From contig NZ_JALTON010000061.1 in NCBI RefSeq assembly GCF_027000115.1, forward strand, positions 1 through 64,000: DNA of 64,000 nucleotides, read 5' to 3'. Below, piece after piece: positions 15,830-24,701 of this stretch. Position 1 is the stretch's first letter. The number at the start of each line of letters is the position of its first letter. The translations under genes were made by a program, and so were the position numbers. The notes beneath the pieces were generated by a model. That model made no database searches. It had not been told where the DNA came from and saw nothing but the letters and a program-made list of their open reading frames with translations. Origin of the DNA: Thiohalobacter sp. GTDB lineage: Bacteria > Pseudomonadota > Gammaproteobacteria > Thiohalobacterales > Thiohalobacteraceae.

Positions 15830-16465
15830 GTGAAACGACGCCTCTCATACTCGCCGGTTGCAGCGCTGTGGGCGCTGGTGGGTTCCATGCTTTTGCTGGC
15901 CGGTTGCGCGCCGACCAACTTCCCGCCCGCCGAATCGGTCAGCGTGGGTCCGGCCGGGTCTCCGGAATACGTTATTGGCCCGGGTGACAGCGTGCAGATC
16001 TTTGTCTGGCGCAACGAGGAGCTCTCGAGTGCGGTCCCGGTACGCCCGGATGGCCGTATCACCACGCCGTTGGTCGAGGATCTGCCGGCTGCGGGCAAGA
16101 CACCCTCGCAGCTTGCTCGGGACATGGAAGAGGCGCTGGCCAAGTATGTCAAGAATCCGGTGGTTACCGTCATCGTGACCGGTTTCCAGGGGCCCTATGA
16201 CCAGCAGATCCGTGTCGTGGGCCAGGCTGCCGAACCGCGTGCCCTGCCCTATCGGGATCAGATGTCGCTGCTGGACGTCATGATCGCAGTCGGTGGCATC
16301 ACCGAATTCGCCGCCGGCAACCGGGCAGTGATCGTGCGCCGCATCGAAGGCAAGCCCACCCAGCTCCAGGTGCGTATCGACGACCTGCTCAACGGGGGCG
16401 ACATCTCTGCCAACGTGGCCATGATGCCGGGTGACATCCTCATCATTCCCGAGGCCTGGTTCTAG
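15830..16465 (+). CDS. XrtA-associated polysaccharide export lipoprotein (OPX/Wza family)
   Basis: A 211-residue outer-membrane export protein. The signal peptide ends in the lipobox LAGC, with lipidated C26. The Poly_export domain (about 45-130) shows YVIGPGDSVQIFVWRNEELS and VRPDGRITTPLVEDLPAAG; a SLBB-like segment follows (VVGQAAEPRALPYRDQMSLLDV). It fits TIGR03027. GTG 15830 follows a GGGGGAAA site; a longer in-frame ATG at 15752 would put 26 residues before the signal peptide. It is short for the family and lacks the C-terminal amphipathic helix of Wza, so the pore may need the barrel protein at 18993-20513. Confidence 0.9.
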   Translation: MKRRLSYSPVAALWALVGSMLLLAGCAPTNFPPAESVSVGPAGSPEYVIGPGDSVQIFVWRNEELSSAVPVRPDGRITTPLVEDLPAAGKTPSQLARDMEEALAKYVKNPVVTVIVTGFQGPYDQQIRVVGQAAEPRALPYRDQMSLLDVMIAVGGITEFAAGNRAVIVRRIEGKPTQLQVRIDDLLNGGDISANVAMMPGDILIIPEAWF

Positions 16466-16512
16466 TCTAGAAGTGTTGCTGAATCCGGTCGTCGGAGAGG
16501 GGGGCGTTCCGC

Positions 16513-18069
16513 ATGTATGACCTGCTCGAGCAGCTGCTGCGCCATGCGCGGGGTATCTGGCGCTTCCGCTGGTCCCTGATGCTGGTGGCCTGGGTGGTAT
16601 TCCTGGCTGGTGTGCTGTTTGTGGAGCGCATGCCGGACGAGTATCGCGCCTCTGCGACCGTCCATGTGGACACGCAAACGGTGCTGCGGCCCCTGTTGCG
16701 GGGGCTGGCGGTCAGCAGCAATGCCGCCCAGCGGGTGAGCATGATGACGCGAACGCTGGTTACCCGGCCCAACCTGGAAAAGCTCGCGCGGATGACGGAT
16801 CTGGACCTGCGCGCCGGCACGCCGGAAGAAATGGAGGCACTGCTGGATTCTCTCGCCAAGCGGATCAAGATCACCAGCAGTCGCCGGGGTGAAAACCTCT
16901 ATACCATTTCCTTCACCGATTCGGACCGCGCCCTGGCGAAGCGGGTGGTGCAATCCCTGCTGACCATTTTCGTCGAGAGCAGCCTCGGTCAGACCCGCGA
17001 GGATACCGACAGCGCGCAGCAGTTCCTCAACCAGCAGATTGCCGAGTACGAGAAGAAGCTCAACGAGGCCGAGGCGCGGCTCGCGGACTTCAAGCGCAGG
17101 CATGTCGGCATGATGCCCGGCGAGGGGCGTGACTACTACGCCCGGCTGCAGTCGGCACAGGCCGATCTCGAGGCGGCGCGCCTGCAACTGCGTGAACTTC
17201 AGAATCGCCGTGCAGCGCAGATGCAACAGTTGCAGGATCTGGAGGACGACGAGATGTCGCTCGGTATCTATAACGATACTTCCGGCGCAACCTCGGCCAT
17301 CGATGCCCGGATCCAGACGCTGCAGGCACGCCTCGATGAACTGCTGCTGCGTTTTACCGAGCAGCATCCGGATGTCATCGAGACACGGCGTCTGATCGAG
17401 AACCTGGAGAAGAAGCGCGATGCGGAAGCCATGGAAATGGCCGAGACGGCGCCGCCCACCAATCCCCTGTATCAGCAGATGCAGATGGTGTTGACCGAAA
17501 CCGAGGCCCAGATCGCCTCCATGCGTGCCCGTGTCAGCGAGTACGAGGAACGGGTACGCAAGCTGCAGGAGATGGTCGACACCGTGCCGAAGGTCGAGGC
17601 AGAGTTGCAGCGCCTGAACCGCGACTATGCAGTGCACAAGAAGAACTACGAGCAGTTGCTGGCCCGCCGCGAACAGGCCTCCATCTCGGAACAGGCGGAG
17701 ATCTCGGCGGACGATGTCAAGTTCCGTGTGGTCGAGCCGCCCCGGGTGCCGCTTGCACCCTCCGGGCCGAATCGCATTCTGCTGATGAGCTTTGCGCTGC
17801 TGGGGGCGCTCGGTGCCGGTCTTGCTGTGGCCTTCGTGCTCTACCAGATCCGGCCGACCTTCGACGATTCGCGCCAGCTAAAGGAAATCACGGGCCTGCC
17901 GGTATTCGGTACAGTGTCGATGGTCTATACGGACCAGATCCGTCGCAAGCGCAAGCTCGCGCTGGCCAGTTTCGGCGTGGCAGTGGCGGGACTGTTCGTG
18001 CTCTACGGTGTCTTCATGGCCGTCGAATTTCTGGATCTGGATCTGCTGCGGCAGCTTCGGGCGCTTTGA
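16513..18069 (+). CDS. XrtA-associated polysaccharide chain-length determinant (PCP/Wzc-like)
   Basis: A 518-residue inner-membrane co-polymerase. A Wzz domain with one N-terminal helix (about 25-42) is followed by a long periplasmic coiled coil (about 180-390, rich in Glu, Arg and Gln) and a second helix region (about 420-445), then a third near 485-505. The PxxP-like block VVEPPRVPLAPSGPNR precedes the second helix, as in Wzc/GumC proteins. It lacks the cytosolic kinase domain, which is supplied by the next gene. The fit is to TIGR03007. ATG 16513 has a strong GGAGAGGGG site. Confidence 0.9.
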   Translation: MYDLLEQLLRHARGIWRFRWSLMLVAWVVFLAGVLFVERMPDEYRASATVHVDTQTVLRPLLRGLAVSSNAAQRVSMMTRTLVTRPNLEKLARMTDLDLRAGTPEEMEALLDSLAKRIKITSSRRGENLYTISFTDSDRALAKRVVQSLLTIFVESSLGQTREDTDSAQQFLNQQIAEYEKKLNEAEARLADFKRRHVGMMPGEGRDYYARLQSAQADLEAARLQLRELQNRRAAQMQQLQDLEDDEMSLGIYNDTSGATSAIDARIQTLQARLDELLLRFTEQHPDVIETRRLIENLEKKRDAEAMEMAETAPPTNPLYQQMQMVLTETEAQIASMRARVSEYEERVRKLQEMVDTVPKVEAELQRLNRDYAVHKKNYEQLLARREQASISEQAEISADDVKFRVVEPPRVPLAPSGPNRILLMSFALLGALGAGLAVAFVLYQIRPTFDDSRQLKEITGLPVFGTVSMVYTDQIRRKRKLALASFGVAVAGLFVLYGVFMAVEFLDLDLLRQLRAL

Positions 18070-18088
18070 TACTCCTGAGTGAGAACCG

Positions 18089-18985
18089 ATGGATACCATT
18101 GAAAAGGCGGTAAAGAAGATCGGCGACGGGCCCGTGGCGCCGGACGGCGACGGCGCGTCCCTGGAGCCGCCGCTGTCCGGAGCGGATTCCGTCATTGGCG
18201 TTGAAGCCCCGGATGGCGAGGCGCCAGGTCAGCGGTACATCGATATCGATCTGGGAAGCCTCCAGGCGGGGGGTATCGTCGATCCGCACTCTACCCAGAG
18301 GGATCAGCTCGCCGAGGAGTTCCGTCGTATAAAACGGCCGCTGCTCAAGCATGTGCGTGGCGAGTCGGCCAGCAGTACGGCGATCACTCACCCGAATCTG
18401 GTCATGGTTACCAGCTCGCTGGCTGGCGAGGGCAAGACCTTCACCTCCATCAATCTCGCGCTCAGCATCGCCATGGAAAAGGACATGACGGTGCTGCTGG
18501 TGGATGCGGATGTCGCCAAACCGGAGGTGACCAAGCGTCTGGGCATCCAGGCGGAGAAGGGGCTTACCGATGTGCTGCTGGATGATGATGTCTGGCTGGG
18601 TGATGTCCTGATCAGGACCAGCGTGCCCAAGTTGTCGATCCTCCCGGCGGGACGCCCCCACCCGCATGCCACCGAGCTGCTCGCCAGCTCTGCCATGAGG
18701 GAACTGGCCGACGAGATGTCCATGCGCTATCCCGATCGCGTGATCATCTTTGACAGTCCCCCCTTGCTGTTGACCAGCGAGGCACGGGTACTGGCCGGGC
18801 TTATGGGACAGATCCTGGTGGTGGTCGAGGAGAGCAAGACACCGCAACCGGTAGTCCAGGAGGCGCTCAACACCATTGACGGGACCGAAGTGGTAGGGCT
18901 GGTGTTGAACAAGGCCCATCATCATGTGGGTGTGGATCTGTACGGAGCCTATGGATACGGGTATGGGTATGGGCACAAGCGCTGA
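18089..18985 (+). CDS. XrtA-associated tyrosine autokinase (BY-kinase)
   Basis: A 298-residue cytosolic kinase that cycles phosphorylation with the chain-length protein. It shows Walker A GEGKT (K116), Walker A' VLLVDADVAKPEV and Walker B RVIIFDSPPLL. The C terminus is a tyrosine/glycine tail (YGAYGYGYGYG), the expected autophosphorylation cluster. It matches TIGR03018. Separation of kinase and chain-length protein resembles CapA/CapB pairs. It begins 19 bases after the chain-length gene and is followed within ten bases by the barrel gene. Confidence 0.92.
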   Translation: MDTIEKAVKKIGDGPVAPDGDGASLEPPLSGADSVIGVEAPDGEAPGQRYIDIDLGSLQAGGIVDPHSTQRDQLAEEFRRIKRPLLKHVRGESASSTAITHPNLVMVTSSLAGEGKTFTSINLALSIAMEKDMTVLLVDADVAKPEVTKRLGIQAEKGLTDVLLDDDVWLGDVLIRTSVPKLSILPAGRPHPHATELLASSAMRELADEMSMRYPDRVIIFDSPPLLLTSEARVLAGLMGQILVVVEESKTPQPVVQEALNTIDGTEVVGLVLNKAHHHVGVDLYGAYGYGYGYGHKR

Positions 18986-18992
18986 CCTCGGG

Positions 18993-20513
18993 ATGCGTTT
19001 TCGTTTGTCACCGCTCGTCGCAGTTCTGGCGGCACTGGCTGTGCCTGCGCTGGCGCTCGCGGATGCCACATGGCAGCTCGAGCCCCGGGTCACTGTATCC
19101 GAGACCTGGACCGACAATGTGGGGCTGGACCAGCCCGGGCAGGAAGAGAGTGATTTCATCACCCAGATCATGCCCGGCATCGCGGCACGCAAGGAAGGCG
19201 GAAGATTGCGCCTGGTCGCCGATTACCAGCTTCAGTCCCTGGTATTCGCCCGCGATGGGAGCCGGAACGACGTCTATCACCGCTTGTTTGCCAAGGGGGA
19301 TGCGGACCTCGTCGAGGACTGGCTGTTCGTGGACTTCGGCGCTTCCAGATCGCAGAGCATTGTTGATGCGGAGGAGCGCCTGACCCTCGATAATTTCAAC
19401 CGCACGGCCAACCGGGCCGATGTCGTCTCCTATTACGTCAGTCCTTACCTGAGGCACGACTTCGGTGGCCGGTTCAGGACCGAGATCGGGTATCACGCCG
19501 AACAGCGCGATTATGAGCGGGGTGCAGCGGACACCTATCGGCAGCGGGTGACGGCACGGTTCTCGAACGGCTTCCGCTTCACTCGTCTGAGCTGGCAACT
19601 CGATTACCGGGATGAAATCCTGCGTCGGCAAAGGTTGAGAAACCCGGAATTTCGCAGCCTTGCCGGGGTGGTGGGTTACCGTCTCTGGCGGGGACTGAGC
19701 CTGGTGGCGCGCGCGGGCAAGGAGGACAACAGCTTCAGCAGTGTCAGGCGCGTGACCAATGGTTCGTACTGGTCCGGCGGCGCGCGCTGGGCAAGCCGTC
19801 ATTTTTCGGTGGAAGCACTCAAGGGCAATAATGATCAGGGCGTTTCCGTCAAGCTCACGCCCTCGGCTCGCACCACCCTGGATGTGCGCTTCCGTGACCG
19901 GAGCGTCGGCCTCAATCCCGGCGTGACCTGGTCGGGCGACTTTACACATCGTACCCGTCGCAGCCGCTGGAATCTGCGATATTTCGAAGACACCATCACG
20001 GTGCAGCAGCTGCAGCCCTATGGTGGCAATCAGGTGCAGCTCGTGTTCGGTGGCGGGACGGTCGAATTCCGGGACCCGGTGACCGGCGATCCGGTGTTTC
20101 TGACCGAGGAAGGGCTGTTTTCCCTCACTGATTCCGTGATCGAGCGGCAGCGGGCCACCGCCACCTTTGGCTATCGCTTTCCGAGGCACCGGCTCCGGCT
20201 CACCCTGTTCGACGAACAGCGCGATTTGCTTCTGAACGGAGGGGAGCAGGACGCCCGAGGTGGCACCCTGTCCTGGCGCTGGGATGTCGGGGTGCGCACT
20301 TATTCCAATCTTCGCTACGGACGCCAGAACAGCACCTTCACGGCGAGCAACAGGAAACGGGATTTTCGTTACTGGAGTCTCGAACTGTCACGAACCTTGC
20401 GGCCCGATGCCACCGGCAGCCTTCGCTATCGCTATGCGGAGCAGGATTCCGGAACCGGAGGCAGGGACCGCCAGGAAAACAGGCTAACGCTTCAGCTACA
20501 GGTGGCATTCTGA
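18993..20513 (+). CDS. XrtA-associated outer-membrane beta-barrel protein
   Basis: A 506-residue protein with a signal peptide (cleavage after ALALA, about residue 23). The mature part is made of alternating hydrophobic/polar strands with frequent aromatic ends and closes with LTLQLQVAF, a typical barrel C terminus ending in Phe. It corresponds to the exosortase-associated family TIGR03016. I place the start at ATG 18993, just after the kinase stop; longer reading frames would overlap the kinase tail and hide the signal peptide. It probably forms or assists the secretion channel, but its exact role is unknown. Confidence 0.82.
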   Translation: MRFRLSPLVAVLAALAVPALALADATWQLEPRVTVSETWTDNVGLDQPGQEESDFITQIMPGIAARKEGGRLRLVADYQLQSLVFARDGSRNDVYHRLFAKGDADLVEDWLFVDFGASRSQSIVDAEERLTLDNFNRTANRADVVSYYVSPYLRHDFGGRFRTEIGYHAEQRDYERGAADTYRQRVTARFSNGFRFTRLSWQLDYRDEILRRQRLRNPEFRSLAGVVGYRLWRGLSLVARAGKEDNSFSSVRRVTNGSYWSGGARWASRHFSVEALKGNNDQGVSVKLTPSARTTLDVRFRDRSVGLNPGVTWSGDFTHRTRRSRWNLRYFEDTITVQQLQPYGGNQVQLVFGGGTVEFRDPVTGDPVFLTEEGLFSLTDSVIERQRATATFGYRFPRHRLRLTLFDEQRDLLLNGGEQDARGGTLSWRWDVGVRTYSNLRYGRQNSTFTASNRKRDFRYWSLELSRTLRPDATGSLRYRYAEQDSGTGGRDRQENRLTLQLQVAF

Positions 20514-20514
20514 G

Positions 20515-21576
20515 ATGTATGAGCGATTCTACAATCTGAAGACCAAGCCTTTCCGCCTGAGTCCCGATCCGCGTTTTCTCTACCAGAGCAAGGGTCATTC
20601 CAAGGCGCTGGCTTATCTGCGCTACGGTCTTCAGCTGGGCGAGGGCTTCATTGTCATCACTGGCGAGATCGGTGCCGGCAAGACCACGCTGGCCCGTGCG
20701 CTGCTCAATTCGCTGCAGACGGAAAACATTGTTGCGGCACAATTGGTGACCACCCAGCTCGAATCAGACGAGCTGTTGCGCGCCGTGTGCAGTGCCTTCG
20801 GCTTGCAGGCACAAGGCGTGGCCAAGGCGCAGCTTCTCAAGAATCTCGAGACCTTCCTCATGGCGCGTGCCCGGGAAGGCAAGCGTGTGCTGCTGCTGGT
20901 GGACGAGGCCCAGAATCTGCCGGCATCCGCGCTGGAAGAACTGCGCATGCTGTCCAACTACCAGGTCGGTGAACGCGCCCTGATGCAGAGTTTCCTGCTC
21001 GGGCAGGGTGAGTTCCAGGCAATCGTGCAGGCAGAGGGTATGGAGCAGTTCCGGCAGCGGGTGATTGCCTCCTACCACCTCGGTCCGCTCGATGAGCCGG
21101 AAACGCGCGCTTACATCGAACATCGCCTGGGTCTGGTGGAGTGGGAGGGCGATCCGAGCATATCCGACGATGCGTACCACATCATTCATGAGCATTCCGA
21201 AGGTATTCCTCGTCGTATCAACACCCTCTGTGATCGCCTGTTTCTCTATGGCTGCCTGGAGGAGCTGCACGAGTTTACCGCCGACACCGTGCGTTTCGTG
21301 ATCGACGAACAGAAGCAGGAAACGCCAAAGATCCGCAAGCTGGCAACGGCACCCGAGCCACAGATTCATCTCGCGGCGGACAATAGCGCAAGCACAGCGA
21401 CCACTGTCAGCGACTCCGAGCGACGGCTGATCGCCCTGGAAAAGCGGGTGGAGGCACTGGAAGCGCGGGTACGCAAGGATCGCGACCGCATCCAGAAGTT
21501 GATCATGATGGCGGTCCTGTCGGGAGACGACGTCGATCTGCCCGAAGCGCTCGAGGCACTCCGCAAGGCGGATTAG
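20515..21576 (+). CDS. XrtA-associated ATPase (ExeA-like AAA protein)
   Basis: A 353-residue P-loop ATPase of the ExeA/general secretion type. Walker A is GEIGAGKTT (K56) and Walker B LLLVDEAQNL; a sensor region is in LRMLSNYQ. A coiled-coil-like segment lies near residues 300-335. It matches TIGR03015, found with exosortase A. Its ATG is one base after the barrel stop. It probably powers or organises envelope assembly of the export machine; the mechanism is not established. Confidence 0.9.
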   Translation: MYERFYNLKTKPFRLSPDPRFLYQSKGHSKALAYLRYGLQLGEGFIVITGEIGAGKTTLARALLNSLQTENIVAAQLVTTQLESDELLRAVCSAFGLQAQGVAKAQLLKNLETFLMARAREGKRVLLLVDEAQNLPASALEELRMLSNYQVGERALMQSFLLGQGEFQAIVQAEGMEQFRQRVIASYHLGPLDEPETRAYIEHRLGLVEWEGDPSISDDAYHIIHEHSEGIPRRINTLCDRLFLYGCLEELHEFTADTVRFVIDEQKQETPKIRKLATAPEPQIHLAADNSASTATTVSDSERRLIALEKRVEALEARVRKDRDRIQKLIMMAVLSGDDVDLPEALEALRKAD

Positions 21577-21613
21577 GCGCCCGCGTGGACGCCACCCCGA
21601 CTCAGGTGAAGCC

Positions 21614-22777
21614 ATGACGCGATCCACGTGTCCCAGTATCCTTTCCGTGGTCGGCGCCCGGCCGAACTTCATGAAAATCGCGCCCCTGATGCGTGCCTTC
21701 GATGCCAGCGAGGCGCCGCTGGAGTCCTGCCTGGTACATACCGGGCAACACTACGACGCAGCCATGAAGGCGGCATTCTTCGATCAGCTCGGGATTCCCG
21801 AGCCGGACATCGACTTGGGTGTCGGTTCTGCCAGTCATGCGGTGCAGACGGCGGAAATCATGAAGCGCTTCGAGCCGGTGCTGGATGAGCGTCGACCGGA
21901 TGCCGTCCTGGTGGTGGGTGACGTCAATTCCACCATTGCCTGTGCGCTGGTGGCCGTCAAGAAGGGGGTGCCGGTGGTGCATGTCGAGGCAGGCCTGAGA
22001 AGCCGTGATCGCAGCATGCCCGAGGAGATCAACCGGGTGCTGACCGACCAGCTTTCCGAGTTGTTGTTCACCACCGAGCGCAGTGCCGAGGCCAACCTGG
22101 TCGCAGAAGGCATTGCCCGCGAGCGTATCCACTTCGTCGGCAATGTCATGATCGATACCCTGCGCATGCACCTGGAGCGGGCCATCCCGCCGGAGCAGAC
22201 ATTGTCCGGTATCGGGCAGGCCGATCGTTGGCTGGATGCAGCCGCGGGTTTCGGAGTGCTCACCCTGCATCGGCCTTCCAATGTGGACGATGCCAATGTG
22301 CTGCGGCGGCTGGTGGATACCCTGATCGGTGTGGCGGACCGGGTGCCGCTGGTTTTCCCCATGCACCCGCGCACCCGGGGTCGGCTGGCAGAGACAGGGC
22401 TCGACACGCGGCTGGCACAGGGTCGCATCCTGGTCACGGAGCCTCTGGGTTACCTGGAGCTGCTGGGCATGATGTCACGTGCGCGCCTTGTGCTGACCGA
22501 CTCCGGCGGGTTGCAGGAGGAGACCACGGCGCTGGGCGTTCCCTGCATCACGCTGCGCGAAAACACCGAACGGCCGATCACGGTGGAGCAGGGCACCAAC
22601 ACCATCGTCGGTACGGACCCGGCGCGCATTCTCGGCGCCGTGGACGAGGTGCTGACCACCGGCGGCAAGCAGGGCCGGGTACCGGAGCTGTGGGATGGCC
22701 GGGCCGCGGTGCGTATCCGCGACCGGTTGCTGGCCTGGGCCGGCGTACTGTCCGAGCCGGATCAGGCGACGGGATGA
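21614..22777 (+). CDS. wecB: UDP-N-acetylglucosamine 2-epimerase (non-hydrolysing)
   Basis: A 387-residue GT-B-fold enzyme that interconverts UDP-GlcNAc and UDP-ManNAc. Motifs visible: VVGARPNFMKIAPL at the N terminus, HTGQHYD, HVEAGLRS, PEEINR, and the C-terminal SGGLQEE with the NTERP block. A GGTGAA site precedes ATG 21614. Its stop overlaps the deacetylase start by four bases. With the TviB-like enzyme it suggests an N-acetylated amino or uronic sugar in the polymer. Confidence 0.93.
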   Translation: MTRSTCPSILSVVGARPNFMKIAPLMRAFDASEAPLESCLVHTGQHYDAAMKAAFFDQLGIPEPDIDLGVGSASHAVQTAEIMKRFEPVLDERRPDAVLVVGDVNSTIACALVAVKKGVPVVHVEAGLRSRDRSMPEEINRVLTDQLSELLFTTERSAEANLVAEGIARERIHFVGNVMIDTLRMHLERAIPPEQTLSGIGQADRWLDAAAGFGVLTLHRPSNVDDANVLRRLVDTLIGVADRVPLVFPMHPRTRGRLAETGLDTRLAQGRILVTEPLGYLELLGMMSRARLVLTDSGGLQEETTALGVPCITLRENTERPITVEQGTNTIVGTDPARILGAVDEVLTTGGKQGRVPELWDGRAAVRIRDRLLAWAGVLSEPDQATG

Positions 22778-23649
22778 GGCTCATGGGTGCCCTGTGCAAT
22801 GCGATGACGGTGGATGTCGAGGACTATTTCCAGGTCTCGGCCTTCGAACCTTACATCGCCCGTGACGAGTGGGACCGCCACGGCGCGCGCGTGGAGCGCA
22901 ATACCGGACGCATTCTCGATCTTTTCGCCGAGGCGGGTATCAAGGGCACTTTTTTCACCCTGGGCTGGGTCGCAGAACGATTTCCCGGCCTGGTGCGACG
23001 CATCGTTGACGAGGGTCACGAGCTGGCGAGTCATGGTTACTCGCATGTACGGGTGACCCAGCAGACGCCGGAGCAGTTTCGCGAGGACGTCCGGCGGACC
23101 AAGGATCTGCTGGAATCCATCGCCGGACAGCCGGTCAACGGCTATCGAGCGGCCAGCTATTCCATCGGCCGCGACAATCTCTGGGCGCTGGAGGAACTGG
23201 AGGCAGCAGGCTATCGTTATAGTTCCAGCATCTATCCCATACGGCATGACCTCTATGGTATGCCTGAGGCGCCGCGCTTTGCGTTTCGGCCTTCCGGGTG
23301 CGCTCTGGTGGAAATTCCGGTGACCACACTGCAACTCGGAGAACGCAAGTGGCCGTGCGGGGGAGGAGGCTGGTTCCGGCTGTTTCCCTATGCCCTATCG
23401 CGCTGGGCGCTCAGGCAGGTCAACGAACGCGACGGCCAGGCCTCAGTCTTCTATTTCCATCCCTGGGAGATCGATCCAGGGCAGCCGCGCCAGACCGGCA
23501 TCAGCCTCAGGACCCGGGTGCGCCACTATCTGAATCTCGATCGCATGGAGACCCGTCTGCGGCAGCTGCTGCGGGATTTCCGCTGGGGTCGCATGGACGA
23601 GGTGTTTCCTCCGGAAGGGGAGTATCCGTCATGGCATCCGCAGTGCTGA
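22774..23649 (+). CDS. XrtA-associated polysaccharide deacetylase
   Basis: A 291-residue NodB-type deacetylase. The metal and catalytic motif TVDVEDYF is at about 12-18 and the second motif SHGYSH near residues 88-93; the C-terminal DUF3473 region carries FYFHPWEID. It fits TIGR03006. ATG 22774 overlaps the wecB stop (ATGA), which decides the start over longer frames. It has no signal peptide, so it probably works on lipid-linked sugars or is exported by other means. The expected reaction removes N-acetyl groups from amino sugars, creating free amines. Confidence 0.9.
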   Translation: MRLMGALCNAMTVDVEDYFQVSAFEPYIARDEWDRHGARVERNTGRILDLFAEAGIKGTFFTLGWVAERFPGLVRRIVDEGHELASHGYSHVRVTQQTPEQFREDVRRTKDLLESIAGQPVNGYRAASYSIGRDNLWALEELEAAGYRYSSSIYPIRHDLYGMPEAPRFAFRPSGCALVEIPVTTLQLGERKWPCGGGGWFRLFPYALSRWALRQVNERDGQASVFYFHPWEIDPGQPRQTGISLRTRVRHYLNLDRMETRLRQLLRDFRWGRMDEVFPPEGEYPSWHPQC

Positions 23650-24701
23650 TGTCTGAACCGGAAACCTCGGCGGGCAATCTCGAGATCGCGCCGCTCTCGG
23701 CCGCAGATCGTGCGGCCTGGGATGCCTATGTGGAGGCGCACCCGGAAGGGACCTTCTTCCATCGCAGCGGCTGGATGGACGCCATCGAGCAGGGTTTCGG
23801 GCATCGCTGCCACCATCTGCTGGCTCGGCGGGACGGGCGCATCGTCGGTGTGCTGCCGCTGGGCGAGATTCGCAGTCGGCTGTTTGGGCACAGCCTGATC
23901 AGTACGCCCTTCTGTGTCTATGGCGGCCCGGTTGCCGATGACCGCACCGTCGAGGATGCACTCATCGAGTCCGCCTGCGACCTGGCCGAACGGCTGGGCG
24001 TGGATTATCTCGAATTGCGCAATCGCCGGCCGATGCGCCCTGACTGGCCGCGCAAGGACCTCTATGTGACCTTCCGGCGCCGGATCGAGGCCGACGACGA
24101 GGCCAACATGAAAGCCATCCCCAGAAAGCAGCGGGCGATGGTGCGCAAGGGCATCAAGGCCGGTTTGCGCTCCGAAGTGGACGCGGACACGGATCGTCTG
24201 TTCGAGGCCTATTCGGAGAGCGTACGCAATCTGGGCACGCCGGTCTTTCCGAAACGCTGGTTCGAAACCCTGCGACAGGTGTTCGGAGACGACTGCGAGA
24301 TCCTTACCGTGACCCGAGAGGGACGGACCCTGGCCAGCGTGATGAGTTTCCGCTTCCGCGATGAAATCCTGCCCTACTATGGCGGCGGCACGGCGGAGGC
24401 CCGGGATTGCAAGGGCAACGACTTCATGTACTGGGAGGTCATGCGCCGCGCGGCGGCCCAGGGGCTGAGATGGTTCGACTACGGTCGCAGCAAGCGCGAC
24501 ACCGGTTCCTTTTCCTTCAAGAAGAACTGGGGTTTCGACCCTGAGCCGCTGTATTACGAGTACTACCTGGTGAAGGCCGGCGCCTTGCCGGACGTCAGCC
24601 CGAAGAATCCGAAGTATCGCTATTTCATTGCGCTCTGGCAGCGGCTGCCGCTGTGGCTGAGTCGCCGGCTGGGGCCCTTGCTGGCGCGGAGCCTGGGCTG
24701 A
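23631..24701 (+). CDS. FemAB-like XrtA-associated acyl/aminoacyl transferase
   Basis: A 356-residue protein with two GNAT-like halves as in FemAB peptidoglycan peptide transferases; it corresponds to TIGR03019. Recognisable blocks are the N-terminal HPEGTFFHRSGWMDAIEQ, KQRAMVRKGIKAGLRSEV and the C-terminal WFDYGRSK...FKKNWGF. ATG 23631 has a GGAAGGGGAG site nine bases upstream, although it overlaps the deacetylase by 19 bases; ATG 23649 is an alternative. It may add an amino acid to the amine made by the preceding deacetylase (inference). Confidence 0.88.
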   Translation: MASAVLMSEPETSAGNLEIAPLSAADRAAWDAYVEAHPEGTFFHRSGWMDAIEQGFGHRCHHLLARRDGRIVGVLPLGEIRSRLFGHSLISTPFCVYGGPVADDRTVEDALIESACDLAERLGVDYLELRNRRPMRPDWPRKDLYVTFRRRIEADDEANMKAIPRKQRAMVRKGIKAGLRSEVDADTDRLFEAYSESVRNLGTPVFPKRWFETLRQVFGDDCEILTVTREGRTLASVMSFRFRDEILPYYGGGTAEARDCKGNDFMYWEVMRRAAAQGLRWFDYGRSKRDTGSFSFKKNWGFDPEPLYYEYYLVKAGALPDVSPKNPKYRYFIALWQRLPLWLSRRLGPLLARSLG

